From positions 1 to 33,176 of the forward strand of contig DASYCO010000032.1 of NCBI GenBank assembly GCA_036500145.1: DNA of 33,176 bases, written 5' to 3'. Both the position numbers and the translations under genes were made by a program. The DNA comes from CAMAVH01 sp036500145 (GTDB taxonomy: Bacteria > Pseudomonadota > Alphaproteobacteria > SMXQ01). The notes beneath the pieces were generated by a model, which saw nothing but the letters and a program-made list of their open reading frames with translations, did no database searches and had not been told where the DNA came from. Shown one piece after another: positions 16,240 through 25,124 of this stretch (position 1 is its first letter; the number at the start of each line of letters is the position of its first letter).

Positions 16240-17370
16240 CTACTTGAAGTATTCCTTGCTGATGGCGAGCACCTGCTGCATCAGCTTCTCATGCGTCTCC
16301 GAGCCGGTGGTGATGCCCTTGCCGCTCTTCAGCGTCGCGATGGCTTCCGCCGCCTCAGGCCCCTCCGGCGGCGTCACGTCGACGCGCCGGCTGAAGGTCT
16401 GGTTGAAGGGCCAGAACTTCTGCGCGTAGAGCGCCTGGCCTTCCTTGCTCGCCAGCCAGTTGAGGAACACCTTCGTGGCGTTGGCGTCCGGCGCCTTTTT
16501 CATCACCGCGAGGCCGGGGCCGCCGGCGCCGCTGCACACCGTGCCGCCGACGTCCGCCACGTTCATGCCCAGGCCTTCCTTCTGGAAGTTGGGCAGGAAG
16601 CTGCTGCTGAGGCCGATGACGATCGGATAGCGGCCGCGCACGATCCAGTCGGTGATCAGGCGCGCGTCGCCGAGCGGCGTCAGCTTCTGCTGCTCGAACA
16701 GCTTGCGGATGAAGTCCTCGCCGACCAGCGGCAGGGCGCAGCTCAGGTTGATCGCGCCGGTGACGGGCCGCGTCGGGTCGTAGATCGCGATCTTGCCCTT
16801 CCACTTCGGGTCGAGCAGGTCCTTCCAGTCCGTCAGGCTGCCCTTCGGCACTTTGTCCCAGTTGACCGCGAAGCGCCCGGTGCCGACGTTCATCTCGGCG
16901 AGGAACGACAGGCGGCGCTTCGTCAGGTCCTGCGAATAGAGCTCGAAGCCGCCCATCCAGTTGGCGTCGTCCGTCACTTCAGGCAGCACGAAGAAGGGCC
17001 GGATGTCCTGCAGGGCGTCGGCCGGCACCAGGACGGCGTTCAGGTTGTTGCTCGGGCCCCAGAAGATGTCCCAGTAGAACTGGCCGTTCTGCTGCTCGGC
17101 GACGATGCGCGTCGTGCTGTCGCCGGGCCGCGCCTGGGTCATGTCGACCTTGATGTCCGGATAGGCCTTCTGGAAGGCGGCGACCATGTCGGCATAGGGC
17201 GTACCGGTCATCACCATCATGCGCAGGCTTTCGCCCTTCGCCGCGGTCAGGATATTCTGCCAGTCGGCGTTGCCGGCGCCGAGCGCCTGGGCGCCGGCCG
17301 GCGACGCCTGGACGGCGGCGCAGGCCAGCCCGAGGGCGGCCGCGATGGTCAGGAAAGGTTTGAACGTCAT
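16240..17370 (-). CDS. ABC transporter periplasmic binding protein, Fe(III)-type family (module B, last gene)
   Basis: A 376-aa periplasmic solute-binding protein of the family usually labelled iron(III)/spermidine-putrescine type; in this setting the ligand is more likely an aromatic acid (inference). A Sec signal peptide is clear: a basic start (TFKPF), a hydrophobic core (LTIAAALGLACAAVQA) and a probable cut near AGAQA. Family landmarks are YPDIKVDMTQ and LLDPKWKGKIAIYDP. I use the ATG at 17368-17370, with GGGAGG nine bases upstream; in-frame ATGs upstream would put extra basic residues before the signal. It follows the Rieske oxygenase by 58 bp and ends next to the pcaF terminator. Confidence 0.88.
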   Translation of the reverse strand: MTFKPFLTIAAALGLACAAVQASPAGAQALGAGNADWQNILTAAKGESLRMMVMTGTPYADMVAAFQKAYPDIKVDMTQARPGDSTTRIVAEQQNGQFYWDIFWGPSNNLNAVLVPADALQDIRPFFVLPEVTDDANWMGGFELYSQDLTKRRLSFLAEMNVGTGRFAVNWDKVPKGSLTDWKDLLDPKWKGKIAIYDPTRPVTGAINLSCALPLVGEDFIRKLFEQQKLTPLGDARLITDWIVRGRYPIVIGLSSSFLPNFQKEGLGMNVADVGGTVCSGAGGPGLAVMKKAPDANATKVFLNWLASKEGQALYAQKFWPFNQTFSRRVDVTPPEGPEAAEAIATLKSGKGITTGSETHEKLMQQVLAISKEYFK

Positions 17371-17428
17371 GGCTAGGCGCCTCCCAGGCATTTTCTTGAA
17401 TGGGCTCATTTCTTGAATGGCCTCGCCG

Positions 17429-18745
17429 TCATTCGGCGGCGATGTTGCTCTCGTTGTTCATCAGCGGCAGCAGCTCGTCGCGCCAGGTCTTGCCCTTCTC
17501 GATGAGCTTCTCCATGCCGCGCAGGCGGTAGTAGCTGTCGTTGGCGCCGATGGGGCTGCCGCCGGCCTCGACGGCGTCCGCCGAATCGAACATCAGCTTG
17601 CGCATGACGACGATGGCGCGGTCCGTCTGGCCGAGGTTCTCGATCGTGCGGTCCATGATGCGGCCCATGCTCTCCTGCACGGCATGGTCCTGCGTGTTGA
17701 TGCCGCGGATGCCGGTGTAGGTCTTGGTCTTCTGGACCTCGCGGTCGAGCATCCAGTCGTTGTCGAGGTTGCGCTTCTTGCGGTAGTTCAGCGCCGCGTC
17801 GACATGCTGAGGGCCCGAGCTGTTGTCGTTGCGGTCGTCCTCGTCGAGGCCCTCGTTGCCGTAGCTGTAGTCCCAGTTCCAGACCATGCAGTTCTCGTCG
17901 TCCATCGGCACCCAGAAATGGCCGCCGACGGTGGTCTTCCAGATCGGCTGGCGCTCGCCGTTCGGGCCGATCTTGGTCGTCGCCTGGGTCGGACGAATCT
18001 GCGTCCAGGGCATGACGAAATGGTAGCCGCGCACGTAGTTGCCCTGGTCGCCGAGGTCGCGGATGCCGGCGTAGCGGTAGCCATAGTCCGTCGTGTCGAG
18101 CTCGATGACCGGCGCCTGGGCGCGCAGACGGAAGCTGGTCGGGTCGTCCTTCGACAAGGTGCCGAAGGTCTTGTTCGCCAGGCCGTGGTGCAGGAAGCCG
18201 ATGTGCGAGGTGTCGACGCCGCCTTCGAGCGCCTGGAACCAGTTGCACTCCTCCAGCGTCTTCGAGATCATGCGGTGCGACGGCGGCACGCGCACCAGCT
18301 CGAAGTCCGGCGGCGGCGGCATGCGGTCGGCCGGGCCCATGTAGGCCCAGACGATGTCGCCAAGCTCGACCGTCGGGTAGGCCTTCAGCTTCACGCGCTC
18401 CTTGAACTGGAACTGCGGCGGCTCGTTCGGCATGTCGACGCAGTTGCCGTCGACGTCGAACTTCCAGCCGTGGAAGACGCAGCGGATGCCGCATTCCTCG
18501 TTGCGGCCGAGCCAGAGCGACGCCGTGCGGTGCGCGCATTTCTCCTGCACGACGCCGACGCGGCCCGAAGTGTCGCGAAAGGCGATCAGCTCCTCGCCGA
18601 GCAGCTTCACCTTCACGGGCGGCGAATCCGGCTCCGCCACCTCCGACGACATCACCGCCGGCACCCAGAAGCGGCGCAGCACCTCGCCCATCGGCGTGCC
18701 GGGGCCGATGCGCGTCAGCCGTTCATTGTCCTGTTTCGAGAGCAT
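17429..18745 (-). CDS. Rieske oxygenase alpha subunit, phthalate 4,5-dioxygenase type (module B)
   Basis: Terminal oxygenase of the phthalate dioxygenase family, 438 aa. The Rieske ligands are C70, H72, C89 and H92 (KCAHRT...CVFHGW). The mononuclear iron site is D178-x2-H181-x4-H186 (GGVDTSHIGFLHH). The N-terminus MLSKQDNERLTRIGPGTPMGEVLRRFW is very like phthalate 4,5-dioxygenase oxygenase (Pht3/OphA2). I take the ATG at 18743-18745 (AAGGA seven bases before it); an upstream in-frame ATG adds 14 residues unlike the family. It lies 97 bp after the fused permease. No matching FMN/2Fe-2S reductase is in the window. Phthalate is plausible, as its product route leads to protocatechuate, but related substrates cannot be excluded. 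Confidence 0.92.
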   Translation of the reverse strand: MLSKQDNERLTRIGPGTPMGEVLRRFWVPAVMSSEVAEPDSPPVKVKLLGEELIAFRDTSGRVGVVQEKCAHRTASLWLGRNEECGIRCVFHGWKFDVDGNCVDMPNEPPQFQFKERVKLKAYPTVELGDIVWAYMGPADRMPPPPDFELVRVPPSHRMISKTLEECNWFQALEGGVDTSHIGFLHHGLANKTFGTLSKDDPTSFRLRAQAPVIELDTTDYGYRYAGIRDLGDQGNYVRGYHFVMPWTQIRPTQATTKIGPNGERQPIWKTTVGGHFWVPMDDENCMVWNWDYSYGNEGLDEDDRNDNSSGPQHVDAALNYRKKRNLDNDWMLDREVQKTKTYTGIRGINTQDHAVQESMGRIMDRTIENLGQTDRAIVVMRKLMFDSADAVEAGGSPIGANDSYYRLRGMEKLIEKGKTWRDELLPLMNNESNIAAE

Positions 18746-18842
18746 GTCCTCATCCTTCGGGGCCGCGTCGGCGCGTCCCTCTTCCATCGTTCATGTCCGT
18801 CTGCTTGCGCAGCTTCTCAGAAAATTTCGCCGGTTCTCCGGC

Positions 18843-20627
18843 CTAAGCCTTGGTCTCCGATTGCAATGACGCGGCCGCCGCCGCCGCGGCATTGGCGCCG
18901 GCGCGCATGCCGATCAGGCGCGCGAGCAGCGCCGCCCCCACGGTCAGCGTCAGGATGAACACGCCGATCACCGTCGCCAGCTCGTAGCTGCCGTCTTCCA
19001 TGTAGTTGAGCTGCAGCATGGAGAGCGGCTTGACCGAGCCGGTGGAAAGCAGCGCCACCAGGCTGATCTCGCGCGTGGCCGAGGCGAAGATCAGCAGGCC
19101 GACGACGAGGACGGCCGGCGCGATCAGCGGCAGCACCACGTGCCGGAAGGTGTAGAAGACGTTGGCGCCGCTGGCGGCCGAGGCCTCCTCCAGCTCGGCG
19201 CCGAGCTGCACCATGTTGGTCTTGATGACCTGCACGCCGAGCGTCATGCCGCCGAGCGCCACGGCGATGATTAATATCCAGACCGTGCCGTAGAGCGGGC
19301 GGAACAGCGGCGTGCCGAGGAACAGCCAGAGGAAGCCCAGGCCGATGACGATGCCGGGAATGGCGCTCGGCAGCCAGGTCAGGAAGTCGAGCGTGCTGCG
19401 CAAGGCGAAGCGCGTGCGCGTCGAGATGTAGGCGATCAGCGAGAAGGACGCCATGGCGAGCAGGGCCGCGCCGACGGCGATGGAAAGCGTGGTGCGCAGG
19501 GCGGCGAAGAGCTGCGGATGGCTCAGCGCCTCGCGCCACTTGTCGGTGGTGAAGGAGCCGCTCGCCAGGTTGAAGTAGCCGAAGATCTTCATGAAGGTGC
19601 CGGTGACGACGAGAGAGATCGGCAGCACGGTGATCAGCAGCAGCAGGAGCGCCATCAGCGCGAAGACCGGCCAGCGCCATGTCTTCAGGCGCTGCAGGCG
19701 GCCGGTGTATTTTCCCGACACGGTGGCGTGGCTGCGCCGGTGCGTGAACCATTGCTGCAGGGCGATCACCGGCAGCAGCAGTGCCAGCACGATCATGCTG
19801 AGCGCGGTCGCCGTGCCGTAGTCCGGATGCACGTCGAAGATGCGCCGGTAGATGAGCGTGCTGTAGACGTCGATCTGCTTCGGCGCGCCGAGGATCAGCT
19901 CGATCTCGAAGGCCTCCATGGCGCGGATCGTGCCCATCAGGAAGACCACGAAGATGGTCGGCGCCATGATCGGGATGACGACGCGCCAGAGCGTGCCCAG
20001 GGTGCTGGCGCCCGACGCGCGCGAGGCCTCCTCCAGCGACGAATCCATGTTGCGGAAGGCAGGGGTGAGCAGCATCACCTTGATTGCCAGCGTGCCGGTC
20101 GCGAGATGGGTGAAGACGATGCCCCACCAGGAAAAGATGTCGAACGGCGGTTCCTGCACGAAGGGCAGCTTCATCACCAGCTCGTTGACCAGGCCGTAGT
20201 CAGGATCGAGCAGCAGGATCCAGCCGAGCGTGCTGGTGAGCGACGGCATGAAGAAGGCGACCCAGAAGCCGAATTCCAGCCAGTAGCGCCCCGGGATGTC
20301 GGTGCGCGCCAGCAGCCAGGCGATCATGATGCCGAGGGCGAAGGAAATCACCTGGCGCGTCATCGTCAGGGTCAGCGTGTTGACGACCGCGCCGCGCATC
20401 GCCGGGTCGTTCAGGGCCGTCCGCCAGTTGTCGAGGCCCGTGACTGTCGGCGTGCCGAACTGGCCGACCTGGAAGCTCTGGAAGAGCAGCAGCAGGATCG
20501 GGTAGACGACGACGAAGGCCACCGCCAGCAGGACCAGCGTGAAATACAGCGTGCGGCGCTCGAAGCGGCGGCGACGGCGCCCTTCCTCGGCAGCCCCGCC
20601 GAGGGGCATGTCGGAGACGATGGTCAT
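18843..20627 (-). CDS. ABC transporter permease, fused two-domain FbpB type (module B)
   Basis: A 594-aa inner-membrane permease made of two fused transmembrane domains, about twelve helices in all; the first is LYFTLVLLAVAFVVVYPILL. Each half carries the cytoplasmic EAA loop that docks the ATPase: EEASRASGASTLGTLWRVVIP in the first, EEASAASGANVFYTFRHVVLP in the second. The two-in-one layout is typical of the Fe(III)/2-aminoethylphosphonate importer family. I use the ATG at 20625-20627, which overlaps the ATPase stop by 4 bp (ATGA); the open frame further upstream is arginine/glycine-rich out-of-frame ATPase sequence. It pairs with the ATPase upstream. Confidence 0.92.
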   Translation of the reverse strand: MTIVSDMPLGGAAEEGRRRRRFERRTLYFTLVLLAVAFVVVYPILLLLFQSFQVGQFGTPTVTGLDNWRTALNDPAMRGAVVNTLTLTMTRQVISFALGIMIAWLLARTDIPGRYWLEFGFWVAFFMPSLTSTLGWILLLDPDYGLVNELVMKLPFVQEPPFDIFSWWGIVFTHLATGTLAIKVMLLTPAFRNMDSSLEEASRASGASTLGTLWRVVIPIMAPTIFVVFLMGTIRAMEAFEIELILGAPKQIDVYSTLIYRRIFDVHPDYGTATALSMIVLALLLPVIALQQWFTHRRSHATVSGKYTGRLQRLKTWRWPVFALMALLLLLITVLPISLVVTGTFMKIFGYFNLASGSFTTDKWREALSHPQLFAALRTTLSIAVGAALLAMASFSLIAYISTRTRFALRSTLDFLTWLPSAIPGIVIGLGFLWLFLGTPLFRPLYGTVWILIIAVALGGMTLGVQVIKTNMVQLGAELEEASAASGANVFYTFRHVVLPLIAPAVLVVGLLIFASATREISLVALLSTGSVKPLSMLQLNYMEDGSYELATVIGVFILTLTVGAALLARLIGMRAGANAAAAAAASLQSETKA

Positions 20628-21772
20628 GCCGGCCAGACCTGCACGTCGCTCTCCGGCAGGCGGAGCGCCACGCTTTGGCCCTCGTGCCAGCGCGGCGAGG
20701 CCGGCAGGTAGACGAGCAGCGACTCGTTGTCCGGCAGCCCAATGCGCGCCTCGAAGCGGTCGCCGATGAACAGCAGCATCTCGATCTCGGCGCGCAGCAC
20801 CTGGCCTTGCGCCGCCGGAGCCACGGACTCGAGCGGCTCGATCTCGATCTTCTCGGGCCGGATGGCCACGCGGCAAGCCGTGCCGGCGGCCAGATGGCGG
20901 CCCGGCAGGGCCGCGGCGACGACCTTGGCGCCCTGGGCCAGCTCGATCACGACGCGGCCGTCGTCACGCTGCTCGACCACTTTGCCAGCCAGCATGGCGG
21001 TGCGGCCGAGGAAGTCGCGCACGGCGGGCGTGCTCGGGCGCTCGTAGAGCTCGAAGGGCGTGCCGACCTGCTCGATGCGGCCCGACTTCATCACTACGAT
21101 GCGGTCGGACAGGCTGAGCGCCTCGACCTGGTCGTGGGTGACGAACAGCACCGTGATGCCGAGGCGGCGCTGCAGCATGCGGACTTCGGCGCGCATCTGC
21201 TCGCGCAAGTGGGCGTCTAGGTTGCTGAAGGGTTCGTCGAGCAGCAGGATCTGCGGCTCGAACACCAGGCTGCGCGCCAGCGCCACGCGCTGCTGCTGGC
21301 CGCCGCTCAGGTTGGGCGCCGGGCGGTTCTCGAAGCCGGCGAGGCCGACGAGGTCGAGCGCGCGCTCCACCGCGTTGCGCAGCTTGTCGCCGCGCACGCG
21401 CCGCACGCGCAGCGGATAGGCGACGTTGTCGTAGACCGTCATGTGCGGCCAGATGGCGTAGGACTGGAAGACCATGCCCATCTGGCGCTTGTGCACCGGC
21501 AGGCTGGTGCCCTCGCGGGCCGAATCTACCACCTTGCCCTGATAGACGATCTCGCCTTCGTCGCACTGCTCGAGGCCCATGACGAGACGCATCGTCGTGC
21601 TCTTGCCGCAGCCGCTCGGGCCCAGCAGCGTCAGCACCTCGCCCTTGCGCACGTCGACCGACAGGCGGTCGACCGCGCGCATGGCGCCGTAGAACTTGCT
21701 GACGCCGTTCAGGCGCAGCACCACGTCCGGTGCGGCGGCGACGTCTCTCCGTGACGCTTGCGCGGTCATCAT
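20624..21772 (-). CDS. ABC transporter ATPase (module B)
   Basis: Energises the module B permease. The 382-aa protein has Walker A GPSGCGKST, the Q-loop in MVFQSYAIWPHMTVYDN, the signature LSGGQQQR, Walker B ILLLDEP, the H-loop VTHDQ and a C-terminal TOBE-like regulatory domain (RVAIRPEKIEIEP). The start is uncertain. I prefer the ATG-ATG pair at 21767-21772, with GAGGA ten bases upstream. A longer frame from the ATG at 21869-21871 would add 33 acidic residues but has no ribosome site. TATAAAAATC just upstream of that ATG (21882-21891) would leave almost no leader for it. A single PcaR-type palindrome lies at 21921-21935. Confidence 0.9.
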   Translation of the reverse strand: MMTAQASRRDVAAAPDVVLRLNGVSKFYGAMRAVDRLSVDVRKGEVLTLLGPSGCGKSTTMRLVMGLEQCDEGEIVYQGKVVDSAREGTSLPVHKRQMGMVFQSYAIWPHMTVYDNVAYPLRVRRVRGDKLRNAVERALDLVGLAGFENRPAPNLSGGQQQRVALARSLVFEPQILLLDEPFSNLDAHLREQMRAEVRMLQRRLGITVLFVTHDQVEALSLSDRIVVMKSGRIEQVGTPFELYERPSTPAVRDFLGRTAMLAGKVVEQRDDGRVVIELAQGAKVVAAALPGRHLAAGTACRVAIRPEKIEIEPLESVAPAAQGQVLRAEIEMLLFIGDRFEARIGLPDNESLLVYLPASPRWHEGQSVALRLPESDVQVWPA

Positions 21773-21920
21773 GGCAGGCCGTTCCTCATCCCTGGATCTT
21801 GCGTCCGCCTCTGTGGACAGATCGTCATGCGATTGCGGCGTAATTCGCGCCAAATCCTCGTTCATGTCCATGAAGGAACGGGATTTTTATACGCGGGCCG
21901 CGATTATTTATCGAAATGCC

Positions 21921-21935
21921 GTTCGCCTTCCGAAC
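21921..21935 (-). promoter_or_regulatory. Single PcaR-type palindrome before the module B ATPase
   Basis: GTTCG-CCTTC-CGAAC, perfect 5-bp arms, in the 70-bp gap between the binding-protein stop (21943) and the long-form ATPase start. Exactly 19 bp to the left (21902-21916), GATTATTTATCGAAA keeps a CGAA half, so a decayed second repeat is possible. A -10-like TATAAA (minus, 21886-21891) follows downstream, with no convincing -35. Suggests a promoter internal to the 16.5-kb array. Confidence 0.55.
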
Positions 21936-21942
21936 ATGCCTC

Positions 21943-23052
21943 TCATTGCAGCAGGCTGCGGATCAGTTCCTTCGCGCCGGTCATCGCCGGCTCGAAGTCC
22001 TGCGTCTGCGTGCCGAGGTACTTGCCGATGTTCTCCATGTCGAGGGCGCGGTCCGGGTCGCCAGACGGCACGCCGCGCCGCCGGCTGTTGATCTGCACCT
22101 TCGTCGCGATCAAGGTCTGCACCTTCTCGCTGAGGATCCAGTTGACGAAGACGGTGGTGGCGTTCGGGTTGGGACGCGGCTCCAGCACCTGCAGGCCGCA
22201 GACGCCGGCGCTCCAGGTCTCGACGCCGAGCAGCTTGCCGAGCTTGAGCTGCACGCCGCTTTCCTCGAAGCGCAGGATCTCCGTGTTCGGCATGCCGAAG
22301 GCGATCGGATATTCGCCCTGCGCGAACCAGGTCACCAGCTGGCGGGCGTTGGTGGTGATCACCGGCTTCTGGTCGACGATCAGCTTGCGGATGAAGTCCG
22401 GGCCCAGAATCTTGTAGATCGCCCCCATGTGCACGATGGTCGAGCCGCCGCGCGGGTCGACCATGGCGATCTTGCCCTTCCACTCCGGATTGACGACGTC
22501 GGTGAACTTGGTGAGCTTGCCTTCGGGAATCTTGTCCGGGTTGTAGAAGGCGAGCGGGCTTTCGTTGGCGCAGAAGGCCGGCATGTATTTCTTGCCGTGG
22601 TCGAGGAACATGCTCTCGACGCCGCCGTACCAGTTCTTGTCGTCCGCCACGTCGGGGCGCAGCAGCATGTCGCGCACCGGCGCCAGGCCGCCCGTCTCGA
22701 TCAGCTTGAAGGCCTGCGTCTCCGCCCCGCCGACGCGGATGTCCCAGAGATACTGCCCCACCTCCCGCTCCTTCACCGCGCGCGGCCAGAAGTCGCGGCC
22801 GTTGAAGGAGGTCACCTGGATCTTGATCTCCGGGTAGTCCTGCGAAAAGGTCTCGAGCAGGGTCTGCCACAGCTTGCCGGCCGGGCCGGCGACGACGAGC
22901 TTGCCTTCCTTCTTCGCGGCGACGACGGTTTCGTCCCACTTCGCCTTGCCGGGCCAGCTGTCCTGCGCCCGCGCGGGCGCGAACGGCAAAGCCGCGGCAA
23001 GGGCCGCCACAGCGAAAAACGCGATACGCCAAGACATGATGTGAAAGCGCAT
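21943..23052 (-). CDS. ABC transporter periplasmic binding protein (module B)
   Basis: A 369-aa extracellular solute-binding protein of the Fe(III)-type family. The signal peptide is RFHIMSWRIAFFAVAALAAA with a probable cut at PARAQ. Family landmarks are KKEGKLVVAGPAGKLWQ, DYPEIKIQVTS and VNPEWKGKIAMVDPRGG. It resembles the binding protein at 16240-17370 more than the two near-identical ones of module A. The ATG at 23050-23052 has GGAGG about six bases upstream; the frame stays open into the ferredoxin gene, but that part overlaps the ferredoxin in another frame. It follows the ferredoxin by 56 bp and precedes the ATPase. Ligand unknown; aromatic acid inferred. Confidence 0.88.
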   Translation of the reverse strand: MRFHIMSWRIAFFAVAALAAALPFAPARAQDSWPGKAKWDETVVAAKKEGKLVVAGPAGKLWQTLLETFSQDYPEIKIQVTSFNGRDFWPRAVKEREVGQYLWDIRVGGAETQAFKLIETGGLAPVRDMLLRPDVADDKNWYGGVESMFLDHGKKYMPAFCANESPLAFYNPDKIPEGKLTKFTDVVNPEWKGKIAMVDPRGGSTIVHMGAIYKILGPDFIRKLIVDQKPVITTNARQLVTWFAQGEYPIAFGMPNTEILRFEESGVQLKLGKLLGVETWSAGVCGLQVLEPRPNPNATTVFVNWILSEKVQTLIATKVQINSRRRGVPSGDPDRALDMENIGKYLGTQTQDFEPAMTGAKELIRSLLQ

Positions 23053-23108
23053 CGTTCCCTCCCCTTGTCGCGCGCCGTCAGCCTCGGCGCCGGTCACGAA
23101 CTCGCGGG

Positions 23109-23474
23109 TCAGCGCGGCGCGAGGCGCACCTCGCCGTCGGCGATGGCCAGCGGCACCCGCATCAGGCAGCCGTCGGGCAAGGCCGGGCCGGAGATCGCGT
23201 CGCCGCTCTCCAGGTTGAAGGTCGCCCCATGCACGGCGCAGAGAATGCGCTTGCCGTCGGTGGTGAGGAACGAGCCGCCTTCCCACTGCAGCGGCATCTC
23301 CTCGTGCGGGCATTCGTTGACGTAGCCGAACACCTCCTCGCCGCGGCGCACCAGGAATATCTCGACCTCCTCGCCGTCGTCGAACTTGATGACATAGAGC
23401 TCGGACGACGGGTCGGCCATGTCGCTGACGCGGCAAATGGTCTCTCCAGGGCGGACGACGGGCGGGTTGGCCAT
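23109..23474 (-). CDS. Rieske [2Fe-2S] ferredoxin-like protein
   Basis: A 121-aa soluble Rieske protein with no catalytic domain. The cluster ligands are C55, H57, C79 and H82 (ECPHEEM...CAVHGATF), the standard CxH...CxxH pair, on a fold like the ferredoxins of biphenyl and naphthalene dioxygenases. No signal peptide or membrane segment is seen, so it is cytoplasmic. It sits between two binding-protein genes, 9 bp after one and 56 bp before the next. Phthalate-type oxygenases normally take electrons directly from a reductase, so a separate ferredoxin here is notable. It may serve one of the window's Rieske oxygenases (inference). Confidence 0.88.
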   Translation of the reverse strand: MANPPVVRPGETICRVSDMADPSSELYVIKFDDGEEVEIFLVRRGEEVFGYVNECPHEEMPLQWEGGSFLTTDGKRILCAVHGATFNLESGDAISGPALPDGCLMRVPLAIADGEVRLAPR

Positions 23475-23483
23475 GATGCTGTG

Positions 23484-24572
23484 CTACTTCTTGTTTTGAG
23501 TGATGATGTCTTTGATGACGCGCTGGGCTTTATTACCTTCTTCGTTGCCCAGCTGCCAGGCGATGTCGGCGTTGACGAAAGTCTTGCCCCATTCGGCTTC
23601 CAGCTTGCGGATGCGTGCGCCCGTCTTGGAATTGGGCAGGAAGTTCAGGTCCATGCCGCCGCGCATGCTGCCGATGTTCTTCTGCCCCTCCTCTGAGAGG
23701 AGGTAGACGACCAGCAGCTTCGACGCGTTCGGATGCTCGGAGTTCTTCGGCACGGCCAGGTAGAAGAAGCTGACAATGGCCAATTCGGGCGTGATGACAT
23801 GCTCGAGCGGCGCGCCCTGCGCGATGGCCGCCATGGTCGAGGTGCCGCCGCAGTCGGTGACCAGGGCGATGAACTCGCCCGACAGCAGCCGGTCCATGTC
23901 GACGCAGCGCGCCAGGGTGCCGACCTGGCCGGAGAACTGCTTGGCCCAGGCGATGGCGTGGTCGGCCCCCCAGAGGTCGTTGGACGACAGCATCTCGAAG
24001 CCGGCGCCGAAGGGCGTGGTGGCGATGCGGCCCTTCCATTCGGGCTTCAGCAGGTCGTTCAGCGAAGTCGGGATGTAGGGCGCCAGCTTCTTGTTCACGG
24101 CGAAGCCGGTATAGGCCGACTGCACCTTGACGAAGGTGTCGTCGCGCTCGGTGATCTCCGGCGTGATGCGGCCCGGCGCATAGTCCTGCCAAGGCGCGCT
24201 CAGGAACATGTCGTACTGGACGAGGTCGGCCATGTTGCGCGAGAAGCCATAGTAGACGTCGGTCGGCGACGGCAGGCCGCTGGTGAAGCGCATGGCGATT
24301 TCGTTGCCGACCTCCGGCATCGAGCGGCCCGGATTCCACTTCACCTTGACCTTGGCGCCGTAGAGCTTGGCCATGCGCCCTTCGAAGAGCTTGGCGCCGT
24401 CCGGCCCGCCGAGCGTGTCGGCGGCCCAGGTCACGCTGACCTCGCCCTCCTTGTTCGCCGCGGCCACGAGGCTCTTGAGCGCAGGCGGAATGTCGTCGGC
24501 GCGCGCGGCCGCGGCGCCAAACGCGGCGCACGCCAGCAGAACCAGCGCGAACGCCTTCCCAGCCCGTCTCAT
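23484..24572 (-). CDS. ABC transporter periplasmic binding protein (module B, divergent member)
   Basis: A 362-aa periplasmic binding protein, the most distinct of the five in the window. The signal peptide is RRAGKAFALVLLACAAFGAAAARA with the cut near ARADD. Landmarks are ANKEGEVSVTW and LLKPEWKGRIATTPFGAG. The ATG at 24570-24572 has GGGGAGGG just upstream; the open frame before it is not signal-like. It follows the cupin by 120 bp, with a hairpin between them, and precedes the ferredoxin by 9 bp. No permease of its own is present, so it would share the module B or module A transporter (inference). Confidence 0.87.
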   Translation of the reverse strand: MRRAGKAFALVLLACAAFGAAAARADDIPPALKSLVAAANKEGEVSVTWAADTLGGPDGAKLFEGRMAKLYGAKVKVKWNPGRSMPEVGNEIAMRFTSGLPSPTDVYYGFSRNMADLVQYDMFLSAPWQDYAPGRITPEITERDDTFVKVQSAYTGFAVNKKLAPYIPTSLNDLLKPEWKGRIATTPFGAGFEMLSSNDLWGADHAIAWAKQFSGQVGTLARCVDMDRLLSGEFIALVTDCGGTSTMAAIAQGAPLEHVITPELAIVSFFYLAVPKNSEHPNASKLLVVYLLSEEGQKNIGSMRGGMDLNFLPNSKTGARIRKLEAEWGKTFVNADIAWQLGNEEGNKAQRVIKDIITQNKK

Positions 24573-24608
24573 CACGCCCTCCCCGCAGACGCTTTTCTTA
24601 TGCGCATA

Positions 24609-24638
24609 GGCATGGAGGGGAGCTGTCCCGCCCATGCC
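24609..24638 (-). other. Hairpin between the cupin and binding-protein genes
   Basis: GGCATGG (24609-24615) pairs with CCATGCC (24632-24638), and GGGA inside pairs with TCCC, around a GCTG loop, with two internal mismatches. A perfect palindrome TATGCGCATA (24599-24608) abuts it. There is no T-run on either strand, so it is not a standard terminator. Attenuation or mRNA processing between the genes is possible. No gene is seen in the gap. Confidence 0.4.
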
Positions 24639-24692
24639 TTGCGATCTTCCTACCAGAGGCGCGGCATCGTCCGCCGCGCCCGTCTCGAACGC

Positions 24693-25124
24693 TCAGGACG
24701 CCTTCTTGCGGTCGGCGCGCATCTTGTCGAAGTAGTCGCGGTTGTTGACCGGCCCCTTGCCCTCGACCACGATCTGGTCGCCCGGGCGCTTCACCTGGTA
24801 GAGCAGCGTCGGCTTGTCGCTCTCGTTGTGCAGCTGGTAGTACTGGTTGCCCGGCACCAGCACGCACATGCCCGGGGTCAGATGGTGGACGACAGGCTCG
24901 GAACCTTCGTTTTCCTTGGTGCGGACCGTCATCTCGCCTTCCATGCAGAGGAACGACTGCGACGAGCCCTTGTGGTAGTGGAATTCGTTCTGCGAGCCCG
25001 GCGGGCAGAGATTGAGGGCGATCAGCAAGTCGTCTTCCTGCGACAGCAGCACGCGCCCGCGCGGGCCATCGGCGGAATTATTCTGCTTCTCGACCGCTTC
25101 GCTGATCTTGCTCACGTACGCCAT
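24693..25124 (-). CDS. Small cupin-domain protein with unusual metal-site residues
   Basis: A 143-aa single-domain cupin. Motif 1 fits G43-x5-H49-x-H51-x4-Q56-x6-G63, with Gln where Glu is usual. In motif 2 the expected His is Tyr96, while the closing Asn (N100) is kept and H99 lies beside it. The set H49/H51/Q56/Y96 (or H99) is an atypical metal site. Resembling families include 3-hydroxyanthranilate dioxygenase-like and sugar-binding cupins, so I do not assign a reaction. The ATG at 25122-25124 has a strong AGGGAGG. It heads module B, about 185 bp downstream of a PcaR-type palindrome, and may act on the aromatic substrate or sense it (inference). Confidence 0.82.
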   Translation of the reverse strand: MAYVSKISEAVEKQNNSADGPRGRVLLSQEDDLLIALNLCPPGSQNEFHYHKGSSQSFLCMEGEMTVRTKENEGSEPVVHHLTPGMCVLVPGNQYYQLHNESDKPTLLYQVKRPGDQIVVEGKGPVNNRDYFDKMRADRKKAS

